Of a stretch of DNA of 64,000 bases, positions 12,120-24,785 are shown one piece after another. This DNA is from Hypoxylon rubiginosum. Lineage: Eukaryota > Ascomycota > Sordariomycetes > Xylariales > Hypoxylaceae. The stretch spans positions 1 through 64,000 of the forward strand of contig CADCXA010000019.1 of the NCBI GenBank assembly GCA_902806565.1. The letters are read 5' to 3'. The notes below the pieces were generated by a model, which saw only the letters and a list, made by a program, of their open reading frames with translations, was not told the origin of the DNA and did no database searches. Numbering within the stretch: the first letter of the stretch is position 1; each line of letters starts with the position of its first letter. The translations under genes were made by a program, and so were the position numbers.

Positions 12120-12858
12120 TCACACGATCTCTGCGAATCCAGAGTCGACCAGCTTCTTAGCATCGGACCACCTGAGGATGAGAATGTCGCCGTTCTTGCA
12201 CTCCATATCGCCATCGGCGTCGGTCCCGCGGCCCTCGACAAGCCTGTCCCTGAGCAGGCGGATAAATATGGCCGTGTCGAGGTCCGGAGTCTCGATCATG
12301 CTGCTGTTTCCCGTGGTGTCGTTGAGATTCTGCAGGGCCGGCGGGAAGGACGACAGGAAGGACGACAGGTAGTGGTTATGGAGGAGGGCCTGGTGCCGCG
12401 TCGCGTAAGCGAGTTCGGTCGGCGAGAGGCGCGCCCGCAGCTCGGGACTCGAGAGGTAGTGCAGAGTGTGCTTGTCGATCTGTTTCAAGCAATAAGCACC
12501 AGCGCACCGGCCGGAGGGGTGGAATAGAAGTATATGACACCTAGGTACGTACTTTGGCTATGCGAGCCCTCAGGTAGCTTCGTACCAGATATTTGTAGCG
12601 CTCCAGCTCGGTCTGTATGACGATGAGGGCAAAATTGGTCTTGGGATCCATGTCGCCGGTCATGTTTTCGACCTTCTCGATCTGCTGCTTGATTCGGTCG
12701 TTCATGCGCTCGAATAACCCGTCGGCCGGCCACTCGAGCAATTCGGGTGAGGATCTCTCTGCTACCCAAGCACGCGTAAGGGACTGCAGATCGCGCGTCT
12801 CGTTTGGAATTGAGTCGAATGTGGGATCGACCTCTCGCAAGATGTCGTCAATATCCAT
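12120..12858 (-). CDS. sld5: GINS complex subunit Sld5
   Basis: Sld5 is one of four GINS subunits, which join Cdc45 and Mcm2-7 in the CMG replicative helicase. Exons are 12553-12858 (102 codons) and 12120-12479 (119 codons plus stop), with a 73-nt intron (gtacgt...cag). The product is 221 aa, a typical Sld5 length. The N-terminus [14 protein letters not shown] and the helical part with [18 protein letters not shown] and [17 protein letters not shown] match the alpha domain. After the intron come [11 protein letters not shown] and [15 protein letters not shown]. The C-terminal beta domain ends in [23 protein letters not shown]. Both exons are intact. Confidence 0.92.
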
Positions 12859-13822
12859 TGCTGATATTCTCCTTTTTTTTCTTTCCTTTATTTCCCTAGT
12901 CTATAATTTACCTAGGTATATCGCGATGGTAATGTCTGAGGATCAGTCTATGTCAAAATGTATTAGTTGGCGGGCGGCTTAACGCGATAGTATAACGCGT
13001 CTTAGGTGTTGTAGTTTGCGACTTGTAGTGGTGGGGTAAGCTGGAACACCCCGCTATGTTTCGTTAAGACACTTGTACTACAGTGCATATAACATGCAAA
13101 TCTCCCCTCCATATCGACTTGTACAATTCGGTTAGGACGCCAAGATGAAGGATAGCGGGACGTTACTGCATACCCGTCCGCCAAGACGGCCAAGCAAGAT
13201 ACCCGAGACTTGTTTCGGGATATAAGGTAGGAAAAGGTCTCCAATAATTTAGGTATATTAGCCTCATGAATACTACCCACGGGAGGCTGGTGGTCTTACT
13301 GAGGCATTAAGAGCTATATGCAGATTACATATACATTGTTCTATATATAGACGAATCAGTGATGGAGGGCTGGGTCGGTTAGGGGGTTGTGCTGCTGTCT
13401 CCTTGCTGTCGAGTCTCCCTCCCATCTTCTTATTCCAATTCCAGGACTATTAACAAGTCTATATCATACTCTTACATCAGAAACTGGCAATTAAAATCCA
13501 GTGGTATTCGCTAGGAAACTACATATGAATAGCTTTTATAATAAGGATATAAGTAATAACAGTTCCTACATGCCTGACTCTGGTATATCCTATCCTATCC
13601 AGTCAGGTCATCCATTCGTCTCGTCGGGGGTATTGTTGCACCATTCAACAATGATAAGAAAACGTCACATCATCAACTCTCATGGGGATTTCCCATAACG
13701 TATAACCAATAGTTTGGTTGCTGTCCTTCAGCGTTCTGTTTGCGTCCGGCTCATGTCTGCAAGTCGGCGTCTTGCAAAACATGGCCGTAGCAATAAACAT
13801 CGTGTTTTAGTTGTCATAAATA
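12859..13822. other. Intergenic, no gene seen
   Basis: Spacer between the sld5 start and the 3' end of the Zn2Cys6 factor. No convincing frame, repeat or RNA gene is visible. It should hold the sld5 promoter and the 3' UTR of the upstream factor. Confidence 0.45.
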
Positions 13823-16535
13823 TTATCCAATAAATTCCGTGCTGACCAACGTCTCCCAAGGCTTTTGCGTCTCCCACACCTTTTGCATTAGTCGGCGGGC
13901 ATTGTGAACCTAGTGTACAATCGTTAGAAGCCATCCACTCACAGACAACGGGTCTTTTACACTTACTTGAGTCATCCCGTGATTCTCAGCAGTCAAAAAC
14001 CTATTGAGGATGAGAGCCCTCTGTCCCTCGTCCCTAGCATCACAACCGGCAGTAAACATAGGAAATAGAAGGCACGACTCTGCCGTTCCACCTGGTTTGA
14101 TACGGAGAAAGCATTCCACCATCTTCTGTACAGCCGTCTGGACAGACCTATCTTCGGACGGCTTCCCCATGATCCTACGATAGAGATGAACGAGCCCGGC
14201 CCAGTGGAAAGCTTCGTTAGTTGCTTCCATCTCGCGCCGATCCCATTTCTCCACGTCCCCCTTTTTATGTATGTGTTTGCAAGGCACCGGCGACTGCACC
14301 ATGCTCTCGGTAACAGCCGATTCGATCTTCGAAGCTTGCTCGAAGACTTCATCGCTTGGCTCCCAGTCGGGTCGGATATCGAGATCGTCTCCGATACGTT
14401 CGGCATCGCATTTCCTGGCGAGATCAGCAATCTTGGCGAGAAGGTAGATACATCGCGTAGTGAAGCCCATGATGCAGTCTATCTCGTCGTAGCCGTCGAC
14501 GATATCGTCCACCTCGTAGTCGAAGATCCAAGCCAACGAGGAACCTCTGGGTCCGCCACTGAGGCTTCCTATAACGTCAAGGTAAGCAGCCCAACTCCAC
14601 AAGAAGGAGTAGACTAGGTTATGGCGGAAGTTGGACTGTAGTCCACGGAGGCCGCCTGGACGCGCAGTTATAAGTTCTCTTGCAAGGCTCAGATGCCGCT
14701 GCCATGGTATGTCGTATCCGAACACCTTTGGCGAGATAATTTCGAGCGAGGCCAGCATAATGGCCGTGGCAAGGTTCGCATCTGAGAAGTTCTTATCAGG
14801 ATCATTGAGAGCCTGTCGAAGAGCGGGGAATATGTCGTCTACCCATAAAGCAATCCTGAACGTGGGCTCCGGGTGGTTCAGAACTCGTGCTCTATGTGAG
14901 GCTATCCGACTGATTTGAGCAAAAAGTGAGGCTAACAAGGAATTTGGGATCCTTACCTGAATAGGCAAGTAGAAGCGACAAGAGGTTGTCATTCTTGACA
15001 GCCATCTGCGGCAGAATGGTCCGAAAGGGGTTGGAATGTGGATCATCGTAGGGGACGAGAACTTAATTGAAACTAAGTATAGGTACGAAGCCAGAGTTGG
15101 GGGTTCACTTACCTCGAGCCGTGTGGTTCAAGAAATGATGCTAATTGCGGAGAGCGGAGATGTAAGTCGGAATTCCCATTTTCAATTCAATAGTATAACT
15201 CACAAAATACTATTAAAATATTAGATATGACCCAGCTACTAATAATGTCTTGAAAAGGGGTTAACTCACAAGAATGTTCATGGGGTTGTCCATGAGCCTA
15301 ATAGAGAATTAGTACGTGCTATAGTGGAAGACTCTCGTATGTCGTCAACGAAGATTGTACTTACTTCGCTGGAAGGGGTTCGAGGTTGCGAGGAATATAT
15401 ATCGGTACTGCTTTTGAATAATACCCGCCCTCTTCATCACTGTACTCGTTAGTCTCGACCCCGAACCCAAATTCATTCCAAAATAGGTCGTCGCTTGGTT
15501 CATCAAATGGGGCCTCTGTAAACTCGCGCTGCAATAGAGGCGACGATCCACTAATAGCGCTAATATCATCATTCCTGCCCAGGTCATGATCTGGAAAACC
15601 TCGATCAATGCCGTAATAAGTCGTTTCTGTCGACATACGCGTGCGAGTGTCTATCGGCGGTAAGCCAGCCCTTGCGCGACTGGCATTCTCATCTTGCCAA
15701 GCTTGGGGGCCCGGGGGCGCTGACAGAAGAGAATTCACCGAAAGTCTTCGGCTTGTGTGACGTTGATCATCATCACTAAATGTAGATGATGTAGTTGGGG
15801 TCAGCGGAGAGCCAACTGATAGACCAGAACCGACAGTAATCCTGAAGGACGCTACGCTCGAGTCCAAAGTCGAGCTGGCCGCAGAATTATGCCGGCGCTC
15901 AATTATGTGTGACGACGGGTAGTCGGGCGACTGGATATCCGATGCCAGCCTTGGGCGCTTATTGGCAGGCTCATTGTCGTCAAGACTCGTAGATGAGGGG
16001 TTGTCCAACGGCACTGCGGGCTGAGGGAGAGGGAGTGCTCTGTTGCGCTCAGTCTTGATCTGACTTATTGGGCTAGTTAGGGGTTCAAGCCTCCGCGTCC
16101 CTGGAGCATCGGATGAAGGATATTGATGGACCAGTTTGAAACCCCTAGGGGGTAACGGTGGTGAGACAACTTCTTGATTCAAGTCAATAACACCAGGCTC
16201 AGGCCGTTTCCCTCTTCGGCCCTCCCAGTTCAAACGAATGCTATAGTCACATGTTTCGCCCGTCCTCTGGCAACTTTTAACGAACGACGGTTAGTCCTAA
16301 CAGATCCCGCGCTAATAAAAAAGAATAACAGAACAGAATGAAGGTGTAATACTTTAAGCAATTTGGACGCTCTTCGCCGCATTTAATCTTGCGATTTTTA
16401 CACGGCCTTCAGTAGCAGTAAAGTCAGCCAAGACGGGATGTCAGTAAAAGGGAAACGAGAGGCTCTCGCTTACCAGCATCCATTTCGACTTCGCCGTTTC
16501 GGTTCTGGTGCGCCGGGTCTTTTCGGACGTGGCAT
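13823..16535 (-). CDS. Zn(2)-Cys(6) fungal transcription factor, 8 exons
   Basis: I assembled this gene from splice signals and frame. Exons are 16474-16535, 16353-16406, 15365-16273, 15270-15297, 15113-15140, 14957-15061, 13967-14901 and 13823-13909. Every junction is GT-AG and in phase, giving 735 aa. The N-terminus MPRPKRPGAPEPKRRSRNG leads into a perfect C-x2-C-x6-C-x6-C-x2-C-x6-C binuclear zinc cluster (Cys 20, 23, 30, 37, 40, 47; CWPCKNRKIKC...CLNC). Basic residues follow, then a 300-residue disordered Ser/Pro-rich linker. The rest, starting LMDNPMNILHHFLNHTAR and LLLAYSASHRARVL, is the helical fungal-specific transcription factor domain (PF11951 type). It should be a nuclear DNA-binding regulator. 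Its target is not evident, because no pathway cluster adjoins it. Confidence 0.88.
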
Positions 16536-17473
16536 TATACGCCGGCGACTCCTACTGACAATGAATGACCTAAGTGTGGGAAATTGTACGAGCACAATAT
16601 CCCTCGTTCCAGCGGCGACTGTGGCGCATATTCGACATGCAGGACTCTCGGCTTGAGAGGCAACTATTTTTTTTTCTGGGATGGGTTGTTACACGGCTCG
16701 CTGACCAATGCAGGACAAGATGAAGGATGAGATGGCACAGTTGCAGTTCCGAGGAGTCGGTTGCGAGAAACACTTTATGGTGGGATGGGCGGCCTGGGGC
16801 TGGCTTGGGCTGGCTGGTCGGGATTTGTGATTGATATATAGCTCTGCGCCTTAACGCTTCGTCTCAGGAAAATGAGGAGTTTACAGGACTTGCTAGACTA
16901 TCTATCTTTGGTCTAGCAACGGGCAAAGATAAGGCCAAGACCAGGTACAGTAGTCAGGCCGGCGGAATGGCGGGGCATGATTGCTCAGAGTAGAGTGGTA
17001 AGCACACCAAGGGCACACATTTCTGCAAAGACCCCGGGAATGCGAGACCCGGAATCTCATGCGATGGCCTGGAATTAGTCACGTCCCTCTGCATTGGAAC
17101 GGGGGGTGAGAGCTGGGGGACTGGGGGACTAGGGGGGACAAGACGAGGGCAAACGAAGGGCAGACGAGGGCAAGACGAGGGCAAGACGAGGATAGGCTGG
17201 ATGGGGTTACGTAGACTGTACGTTTCGAAGTAGGACTGGGGCCGGTTCTATGTACTAGCAAGGACTGGCTTCGACTGGCTCGAACTGGCCCGACGACTCG
17301 GCCTGGTAAGCGTCAGAACCTATCGAACCTATCGAATCTATCCAACTTGTATCTTGACGAGAAAAGATATCTTACAGTATGGCACGTGCTACATACTGTA
17401 TGACCACACGTGCTACCCCGCTTTCCGCTCCCGTCTCACGCCGTTACGTCTCTGCGTCTGTACGTTTAGGCGA

Positions 17474-17497
17474 ACTGGCAGACTGGCAGACTGGCAG
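17474..17497. repeat. 8-bp tandem repeat (actggcag x3)
   Basis: Three exact consecutive copies of actggcag, followed by a degenerate fourth (actagctg). It lies in noncoding DNA between divergent genes. Confidence 0.8.
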
Positions 17498-17721
17498 ACT
17501 AGCTGCAGTTTCGTCAAGCATTGGCATCCCAACCAGCCAACATATAGCCTCGCTCGTTTCTGCTCGTTATAGAGTTATATCCGATCTACGTCCGAACCTA
17601 TTCTTGCTTTTTAATGCCTGTACAGTGCCTAGTATTACTACACTAATAGTAATTTAGCCAGCGTTAGGGCCTAGCTTCCTAGTTACATCATGTATCTACA
17701 TAGTACGTACATAGTATGTAC

Positions 17722-17760
17722 GTTGCCAGGTTGCCAGGTTGCCAGGTTGCCAGGTTGCCC
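17722..17760. repeat. 8-bp tandem repeat (gttgccag x4.9)
   Basis: Four exact copies of gttgccag plus a partial fifth (gttgccc). The unit is unrelated to the array 230 bp upstream, although both contain GGCAG/GCCAG-like words on opposite strands. Confidence 0.85.
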
Positions 17761-18209
17761 CCGAGATTGCCTCCCCCCTGGCAGCGCTGCCCCCTGGACC
17801 CTTGATACCGTTCTCGTACAGTATGTGCTCCTGTCACCTTTCGGATCGTGGGGTGACGATACCGCCAGGCCGGAAGCTTTTCGGAAGTGGGTGCGGTAAG
17901 GCACGGTTCACAAGGTTGGTCCCAGTTGGTCCCAGTTAGTGGGGACCCATCTGTTCTAGGTACCTACGTTACTTCGCCTATTTGGGCATAGGTGGGATAT
18001 CGGAATACTAAGGCCCGATGCGACCCGGTTTCCCTAATGTGTACTAGCCCGAATAGCAAAGATCAGCTCGAGCTTTCAAAAATTTGGAGCTATCCATTTC
18101 AAGCCTCATCAACAGAGCTGCTGTCGCCTTTATCACTGCTACCCCGTCTAGAAGAAGGAATAATCTAATAGTGCTGCTGTGGTGAATCCATTATATTGAA
18201 CCTGAAAAA

Positions 18210-20063
18210 ATGGCCGAGGCAAATAATAAGAGAAGTCACTCGGACTTCGTCGAAAATGACAGCTCCTCCGACGAGGATGATATGGGACCTCAGTTACCCT
18301 CCACGACAGGCGCGCCCAAGAAGAAACGACGTGTACTGCCACATGAAAAGCTCTACATCGAAGCACTTCCCAAATCGGCGCGATACTCGAGATCTCTAAT
18401 GCATAAGGAGCAACTCTCCTTCGTCAACGTAACGCGGTCCGATTTTATCATCACTACCTCTGTCGATGGCGTTGTCAAATTCTGGAAGAAGATTGGGGAA
18501 GGCATTGAATTCGTCAAGGAATTCAAAGCTCACCAGGGAGATGTGCGGTCAGTCTCGGTTAGTTACGATGGCCGAAGCTTTGCGACAGCTGGTGCCGACA
18601 AGACTATTAAGATCTTCGATGTTGTCACGTTCGATCTTCTTGCTATGCTTCCCCTCGACTATGCGCCCAAGTGTATCTGCTGGGTACACAAACGCGGTGC
18701 CTCGCTACCGCTCCTAGCTGTCTCGGACGAGTCGAAACCTTTGATCTACGTCTACGATGGGCGGGGAGAAAACCAAACACCAATACATACCATCAAGGGA
18801 CTACATAGGAGTCCTGTGTCTATAATGGCCTTCAATGATGCCTACGATTGCGTCGTGTCCGCAGACGACAGCGGGATGCTCGAGTACTGGTCCCCAAACG
18901 CCAATTACGAGAAACCAGAAAACGTGTTCCAGTACAAGAGCGCTACCAACCTTTTCGAGTTCAAGAAGGCCAAGTCAACACCGGTCTCCTTAACAATATC
19001 ACCATCAGGCCACCAATTTGTCACATTCTCCGTGCCTGATCGCAAAATCCGAATTTTTGAGTTCGCGTCGGCCAAGCTATATCGGACATACGATGAGTCC
19101 CTACAGGTCATTGAAGAGATGCAACAGGCAGGAACAGCTTTGCAGAAGCTGGACGATGTAGACTTCGGGAGGAGGCTCGCTGCGGAACGCGAGATCGAAT
19201 CACCTCCACTTCGAAATAAGGTCAATGTTATCTTCGATGAATCAGGCCACTTCATATTATATGGCTCGATCCTTGGCGTTAAAGTACTAAACACCTTTAC
19301 AAACCAGGTTGTCAAGGTGTATGGGAAGGATGAACACCTTCGCCCAGTCAACCTAGCTATATACCAGGGGCAACCCCAGAAGAAGGGCATCACAACCGTG
19401 GCGATGGCGGCCTCAAGCAATCCTCTCTTGCAAGAATCGGAGGCGAGAGACCCAATCCTCTTCGCAACAGCTGTGGGCAAGGTTCGATTTTACATGTTCA
19501 CGAATGACGAAGAAATATCCCGGTCCGAAAGAGACATACAGAACGAGAAGCCGACCATGTTGAACCCGAAAAAGGCGGCCGAGAAGAAAGCGGCCGAAAC
19601 TGGCACATCAGCGATTCTCCACACCACGTACGGGGATATTCATATTCGACTGTTCCCTGACGCGGCGCCAAAGGCAGTTGAGAACTTCGTGACCCACTCT
19701 AAAAGTGGCTATTACAACAACACCATCTTCCATAGGGTGATACGCAAGTTTATGATACAGGGTGGCGATCCATTAGGCGACGGGACTGGTGGCGAAAGCA
19801 TATGGGGTAAAGAATTCGAAGACGAGTTCAGTACTCTCAAACATGACAAGCCCTATACAGTTAGTATGGCAAATGCTGGTCCAAACACCAATGGAAGTCA
19901 ATTCTTTATCACCACCGAGAAGACTTCCTGGTTGGACAACAAGCACACGATATTCGGGAGGGCGGTGCAGGGTCTAGACGTGATCCACAAGATAGAAAAT
20001 GCGCGGACCTATAAGGAGAAGCCAGAGGAGGATATCAAGATCCTTAATATCGATATAGCTTAA
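18210..20063 (+). CDS. cyp15: WD40-cyclophilin peptidyl-prolyl isomerase (PPWD1/cyp15)
   Basis: A single intact 617-codon frame. The start aaaaaATGG has a good eukaryotic context. After an acidic, Lys/Arg-rich N-terminus with a likely nuclear signal (KKKRR), WD-type repeats occupy roughly residues 65-420 (VDGVVKFWKK, DKTIKIFDV, DRKIRIFEF). A cyclophilin domain fills about residues 465-617. It contains YYNNTIFHRVIRKFMIQGGD with the catalytic Arg, NGSQFFIT and the WLDNKHTIFGRAVQG region. This order is that of PPWD1, a nuclear isomerase found with spliceosomal C complexes. Involvement in splicing is family knowledge, not visible here. Codon use is less GC-rich than in dus2. Confidence 0.95.
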   Translation: MAEANNKRSHSDFVENDSSSDEDDMGPQLPSTTGAPKKKRRVLPHEKLYIEALPKSARYSRSLMHKEQLSFVNVTRSDFIITTSVDGVVKFWKKIGEGIEFVKEFKAHQGDVRSVSVSYDGRSFATAGADKTIKIFDVVTFDLLAMLPLDYAPKCICWVHKRGASLPLLAVSDESKPLIYVYDGRGENQTPIHTIKGLHRSPVSIMAFNDAYDCVVSADDSGMLEYWSPNANYEKPENVFQYKSATNLFEFKKAKSTPVSLTISPSGHQFVTFSVPDRKIRIFEFASAKLYRTYDESLQVIEEMQQAGTALQKLDDVDFGRRLAAEREIESPPLRNKVNVIFDESGHFILYGSILGVKVLNTFTNQVVKVYGKDEHLRPVNLAIYQGQPQKKGITTVAMAASSNPLLQESEARDPILFATAVGKVRFYMFTNDEEISRSERDIQNEKPTMLNPKKAAEKKAAETGTSAILHTTYGDIHIRLFPDAAPKAVENFVTHSKSGYYNNTIFHRVIRKFMIQGGDPLGDGTGGESIWGKEFEDEFSTLKHDKPYTVSMANAGPNTNGSQFFITTEKTSWLDNKHTIFGRAVQGLDVIHKIENARTYKEKPEEDIKILNIDIA

Positions 20064-21135
20064 GCAGGTATTTCGCTCAAAGAGGGTCGATGGTTGCTCG
20101 GCGTTAAGACAGCTAGGACTACAATACCTAAACAACGAATATCTAACAACAGTCCATCGTGCAAAAAAAACAAAACAAAAAAAGGAGAACTAGTGTCGGT
20201 GTTATTCCTCCGTAATATTGCTACCGGATGCTACATCCGGTCACGGCCATGTCATATGCATACTGCAGTCAGTATTCGTCTGACATGGGAGTTGCGGCAG
20301 GCAAAAGATGAAGCCTGTTGACGAGCTAGAACTAGGCTGGGAAGGTGAGGTAGAAGTGCGGGATGTAGGATAAGAGCGCGCATATTTCTATACAGTAGCC
20401 TATGCGCCGTTTTCCCCCCTTTCTCCCTTCGCTATCATGAATTTTGCCGACGCGCCGATAGACGACAACATCAGGCGATGGTATCGCAAGCACCGCATAT
20501 CCACTATATTGAGGTGTATGGATATGCTCCAAGGGGTACTCTGTATATAATACGCTAGCACAATTTCCAGCTAAAGATCAGCATAACTCAACGGGTCTGC
20601 TACTGGCTGCACCCTCGGCACGTTAACATAGTATTATGCATGTATGTATTATATTACATACATAACATGCACAGTACATATACGTACAAGTCTCGGCAAG
20701 CCAGAAACCTCGTGGGTTAAGTGCATGTCGTCATTGGTAGCTGCAAGTCAAACTGAACAGGTCTCGTGCATATGTCAAAACTGCCTCTGGTGTACCATAA
20801 TATGTTGTACGACTGTGGCTTGCAGCAACAACACGACACGACACGACACGAATCCGAGAGCTTGGATGACAATCTGACATCTAGCCTCAAAACCACCTAC
20901 CTGCTGATACACCAGTATACCACCAGTATACCACCAGTATACCACCAGTATACCACCAGTATACCACCAGTATACCACCAGTATACCACCAGTATACCAC
21001 CAGCATACCATAATTCGTTGTCATACTGATACCGATGCTACTACGCCAGATATAGGCGACGCGATTCCGTTGGATTAATGCACAACCACGAAACAACACT
21101 TGCTTAGGGTCACATCGCAGTGCGGTCGAGGAGAA
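20064..21135. other. Intergenic with microsatellite and minisatellite
   Basis: This stretch separates cyp15 and the AIG1-like gene (same strand). It holds an A-rich run near 20,163-20,182, a cacga repeat (four copies near 20,832-20,851) and the 11-bp minisatellite listed separately. No gene seen. Confidence 0.5.
20912..21010. repeat. 11-bp minisatellite, nine copies
   Basis: Nine head-to-tail copies of ccagtatacca. Eight are exact and the last carries one T-to-C change. The array ends 125 bp before the AIG1-like start codon, inside its presumed promoter or 5' UTR. Copy number should be variable between strains (inference). Confidence 0.95.
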
Positions 21136-21922
21136 ATGACTGCTCATCACCCCCTTCAGAGACTCGCGTCTCCATCGAGGCAGCTTTCTATGCTGCTTCA
21201 CTTAGCGGGAATTGCATCCTTCGCGGCTTCGTTCAAGTTCCTTCAAGGGTGGGAGACCCCAATGTCGGCCGCCTTTGGTGGCCACTTTCAGTTCCTTACC
21301 ATTATCGGCCTGGCTCTGGCACTGAGCACTTTCGCTGTCGGCTTTCTGGCCGATGCTACCCTCTCCTCGCGGCTATTTAAGCTTAAGAACGTACTCTCCG
21401 TGGGCTCGGCACCTTTGGAGGTATTGATCAGCATTCTGTATTGGGGGCTCTGCGCCATCGATAAGAATCTCGTCGTCCCCCCAGACATGCAGTTGGGGTT
21501 CCTGCCAGATTTCGGGTTTCACGCCGCGCCGGCTATCTTTCTGGCGGTAGACCTGCTCCTCCTAAGTCCGCCGTGGACGATTCACGGCTACTCCGCCCTG
21601 GCTTTGAGCGAAACCTTGGCATTCCTCTACTGGTCCTGGGTAGAGTATTGTCACTCTCGCAACGGCTGGTAAGCCCACGTTGTCTTTGTCTCATACCAAC
21701 AAGCCTTTCGGGCTGTCGCTAACCCGTTGCAACAGGTACCCGTATCCCATCTTTGACATCTTGAACACGTGGCAGCGGGCGCTACTTTTTACTTTCTCTG
21801 CATCGCTAATGACAGGAAGCACAATGCTGCTGAAGTGGACGTACGGGAAGATCAACGGGATCGAAGAGTTTAAGAAAGAAGCTGTGGCTAATCCTGCCGG
21901 GATTCGGGCTAAGGGCGAGTGA
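21136..21922 (+). CDS. FAR-17a/AIG1-like membrane protein
   Basis: Exons 21136-21668 and 21736-21922 are joined across a 67-nt intron (gtaagc...caacag) and encode 239 aa. The start MTAHHPLQRLASPSRQLS is chosen because this N-terminus is usual for fungal members; an upstream in-frame codon at 21,100 adds only an unlikely leader. Five or six hydrophobic segments are visible (near residues 18-34, 52-72, 92-108, 128-146, 150-170 and 185-205). Human AIG1 and ADTRP are membrane threonine hydrolases of fatty-acid esters of hydroxy fatty acids with a Thr-His pair. Thr55 (QFLTIIGL) and His129 (GFHAAP) here are candidates for that pair (inference). The fungal substrate is unknown. Confidence 0.85.
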
Positions 21923-22762
21923 ATAAGTGTGTGCGTGCGTGTGTTTGTAACTTGTCTCGAGGACAAGACCAGGCGTAGTATCAAGTCAATACCTATGTAC
22001 CTACCTTTAAGCCCTACCTTTCTCACACACCCAAATACCAGACATAGATAGATCCAGTAGATTAGAAGATTAGAAGATTAGATAGGCGAGCAATATCGAA
22101 TAAGATAGTGGCCAAGATACCGAATATACGGAACCTTTAGTCCTTGACTAAATACTAACATATCATTGGTATAAATGCTCAAAGAGCTCGGTGGTAATCC
22201 GAAATAAGTCGGTAACGCTAGGATTCTAGCATCCAACCCACAAAGCCTCTTTGATTCTAACCGTGCTATTTAGTCGAGAAGGGATTCGCTGAATGTGTCT
22301 TAGGGGATGCAGACCAGACTCCTTTTCGACTTACTTTCTGCATGTTGTAAGACTGAGGATTCAGGAGGTGTAAGGTTTTTTCCAGGGTACGTACCCAATA
22401 GTGTAGCACTAAACCCCTGCCGAGTCTTTTCAGTCCAGTCTTCAATGTTTGCAAGTTCATGACTTTTCAGGCCACAACCCCGCCATCGGACCACCTGTGA
22501 CCACCTGTACCCCTCGGAGATTCGTTAAAATAATAAATTTCTCTACGCCGATTGACCCTGACCCGCCCCCACTACGATTCTTCTGTACATCCAACAGACT
22601 AACAATATTTTCTAGATTTCTCAAGCAAAGAACCGCCTCTTTGCGACAGCATAAATCAACCACGCCCTTCTCCAGTTGAAGAATCGCACCTTAGTTGCCT
22701 GGTTTCTTGGAATTGGTCATCTATTATTACGATAGAGATTAATTTGCAAAAATTAGCCCACC
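21923..22762. other. Intergenic, DAHP synthase promoter region
   Basis: No gene is visible between the AIG1-like gene and DAHP synthase. A tagattagaagattagaag repeat lies near 22,060-22,080. Confidence 0.45.
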
Positions 22763-24074
<1,312 letters not shown>

Positions 24075-24785
24075 TGAAGCAGAGATGCCATCTAGCTCTC
24101 ACACGCGGATTCTTTTGTTGGGAACCTTGGAAGACAAAAGGAATATTAAAAAAAGATTCATACCATTTGTAACAAAAAGGAGGTTTGGGCTTCACGGATA
24201 TCGAGCTATTATGCTCAAGGGAAAGAGAAAAAAAAGTCGAAGCATCACTTCCATTTTAGGTAGACACCTTGCTTGATGATTAAAATGACAAAAATGACTC
24301 TTATTGGTAATGCCTGGATCTGAATATTGTTGATATTGTTTTCATTATGTGTAATTCGTAGGTGTTGGTTGGAGTGTAGATACGCAGCTTAGGTGTAAAT
24401 AAATGGCGGAAGTTGAATAGAGCTCCATGCCGATCACAGCTTTCCGTCCTAATTAATCCGTGTCTTCCGTGCAGCCGTGTTTCAGCTGTAAAAAGCCGAA
24501 CCCCCCGTCACGCCGTACAATTCAAAAAAGAGGTGTCCTTGGCAGCTAAATCTACCTTGGTAGTCACGTGCAGGGTGGAAAAGCCCAATGGAGCTAACCT
24601 CGGGCCAATAGGATGCATCTATTTCCAATTGCTTCAAGACCTGAGCACTTTTTCATTCAACCTTGTTGTTGGAAACTGGTTCGACCTTTTCCAAACCCCC
24701 CAACGACGATTCTCACCCACACCCTCAATTGACTTGTCAGCCCTCCCTGTCGCACCTCCTACGACCGGGTAGAAGCTCGCCCTTC
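24075..24785. other. Intergenic, cytochrome c1 promoter region
   Basis: Spacer between DAHP synthase and cyt1. The open frames here lack recognisable content. A CCAAT-like element (cccaatggag) is visible near 24,583 and its complement (ccaataggat) near 24,604. Promoter use of these is inference. Confidence 0.4.

Larger units (their letters stand above)
16536..18209. other. Divergent intergenic region with short tandem repeats
   Basis: This separates the Zn2Cys6 factor and cyp15, which are transcribed away from each other. No credible gene. The middle (about 17,080-17,940) is a patchwork of degenerate short repeats: a G-rich run with repeated gacgagggcaa near 17,140-17,195, repeated cgaacctat near 17,320-17,345, and the arrays at 17,474 and 17,722 listed separately. 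Confidence 0.5.

Noticed and set aside
13993..15046. Reading the Zn2Cys6 factor from the Met at 15,046
   Set aside because: That N-terminus (MIHIPTPFG...) is out of frame with the VPYDDPHSNPF segment that joins correctly to upstream exons.
20912..21010. CRISPR array
   Set aside because: The units are head-to-tail without spacers, and the genome is eukaryotic.
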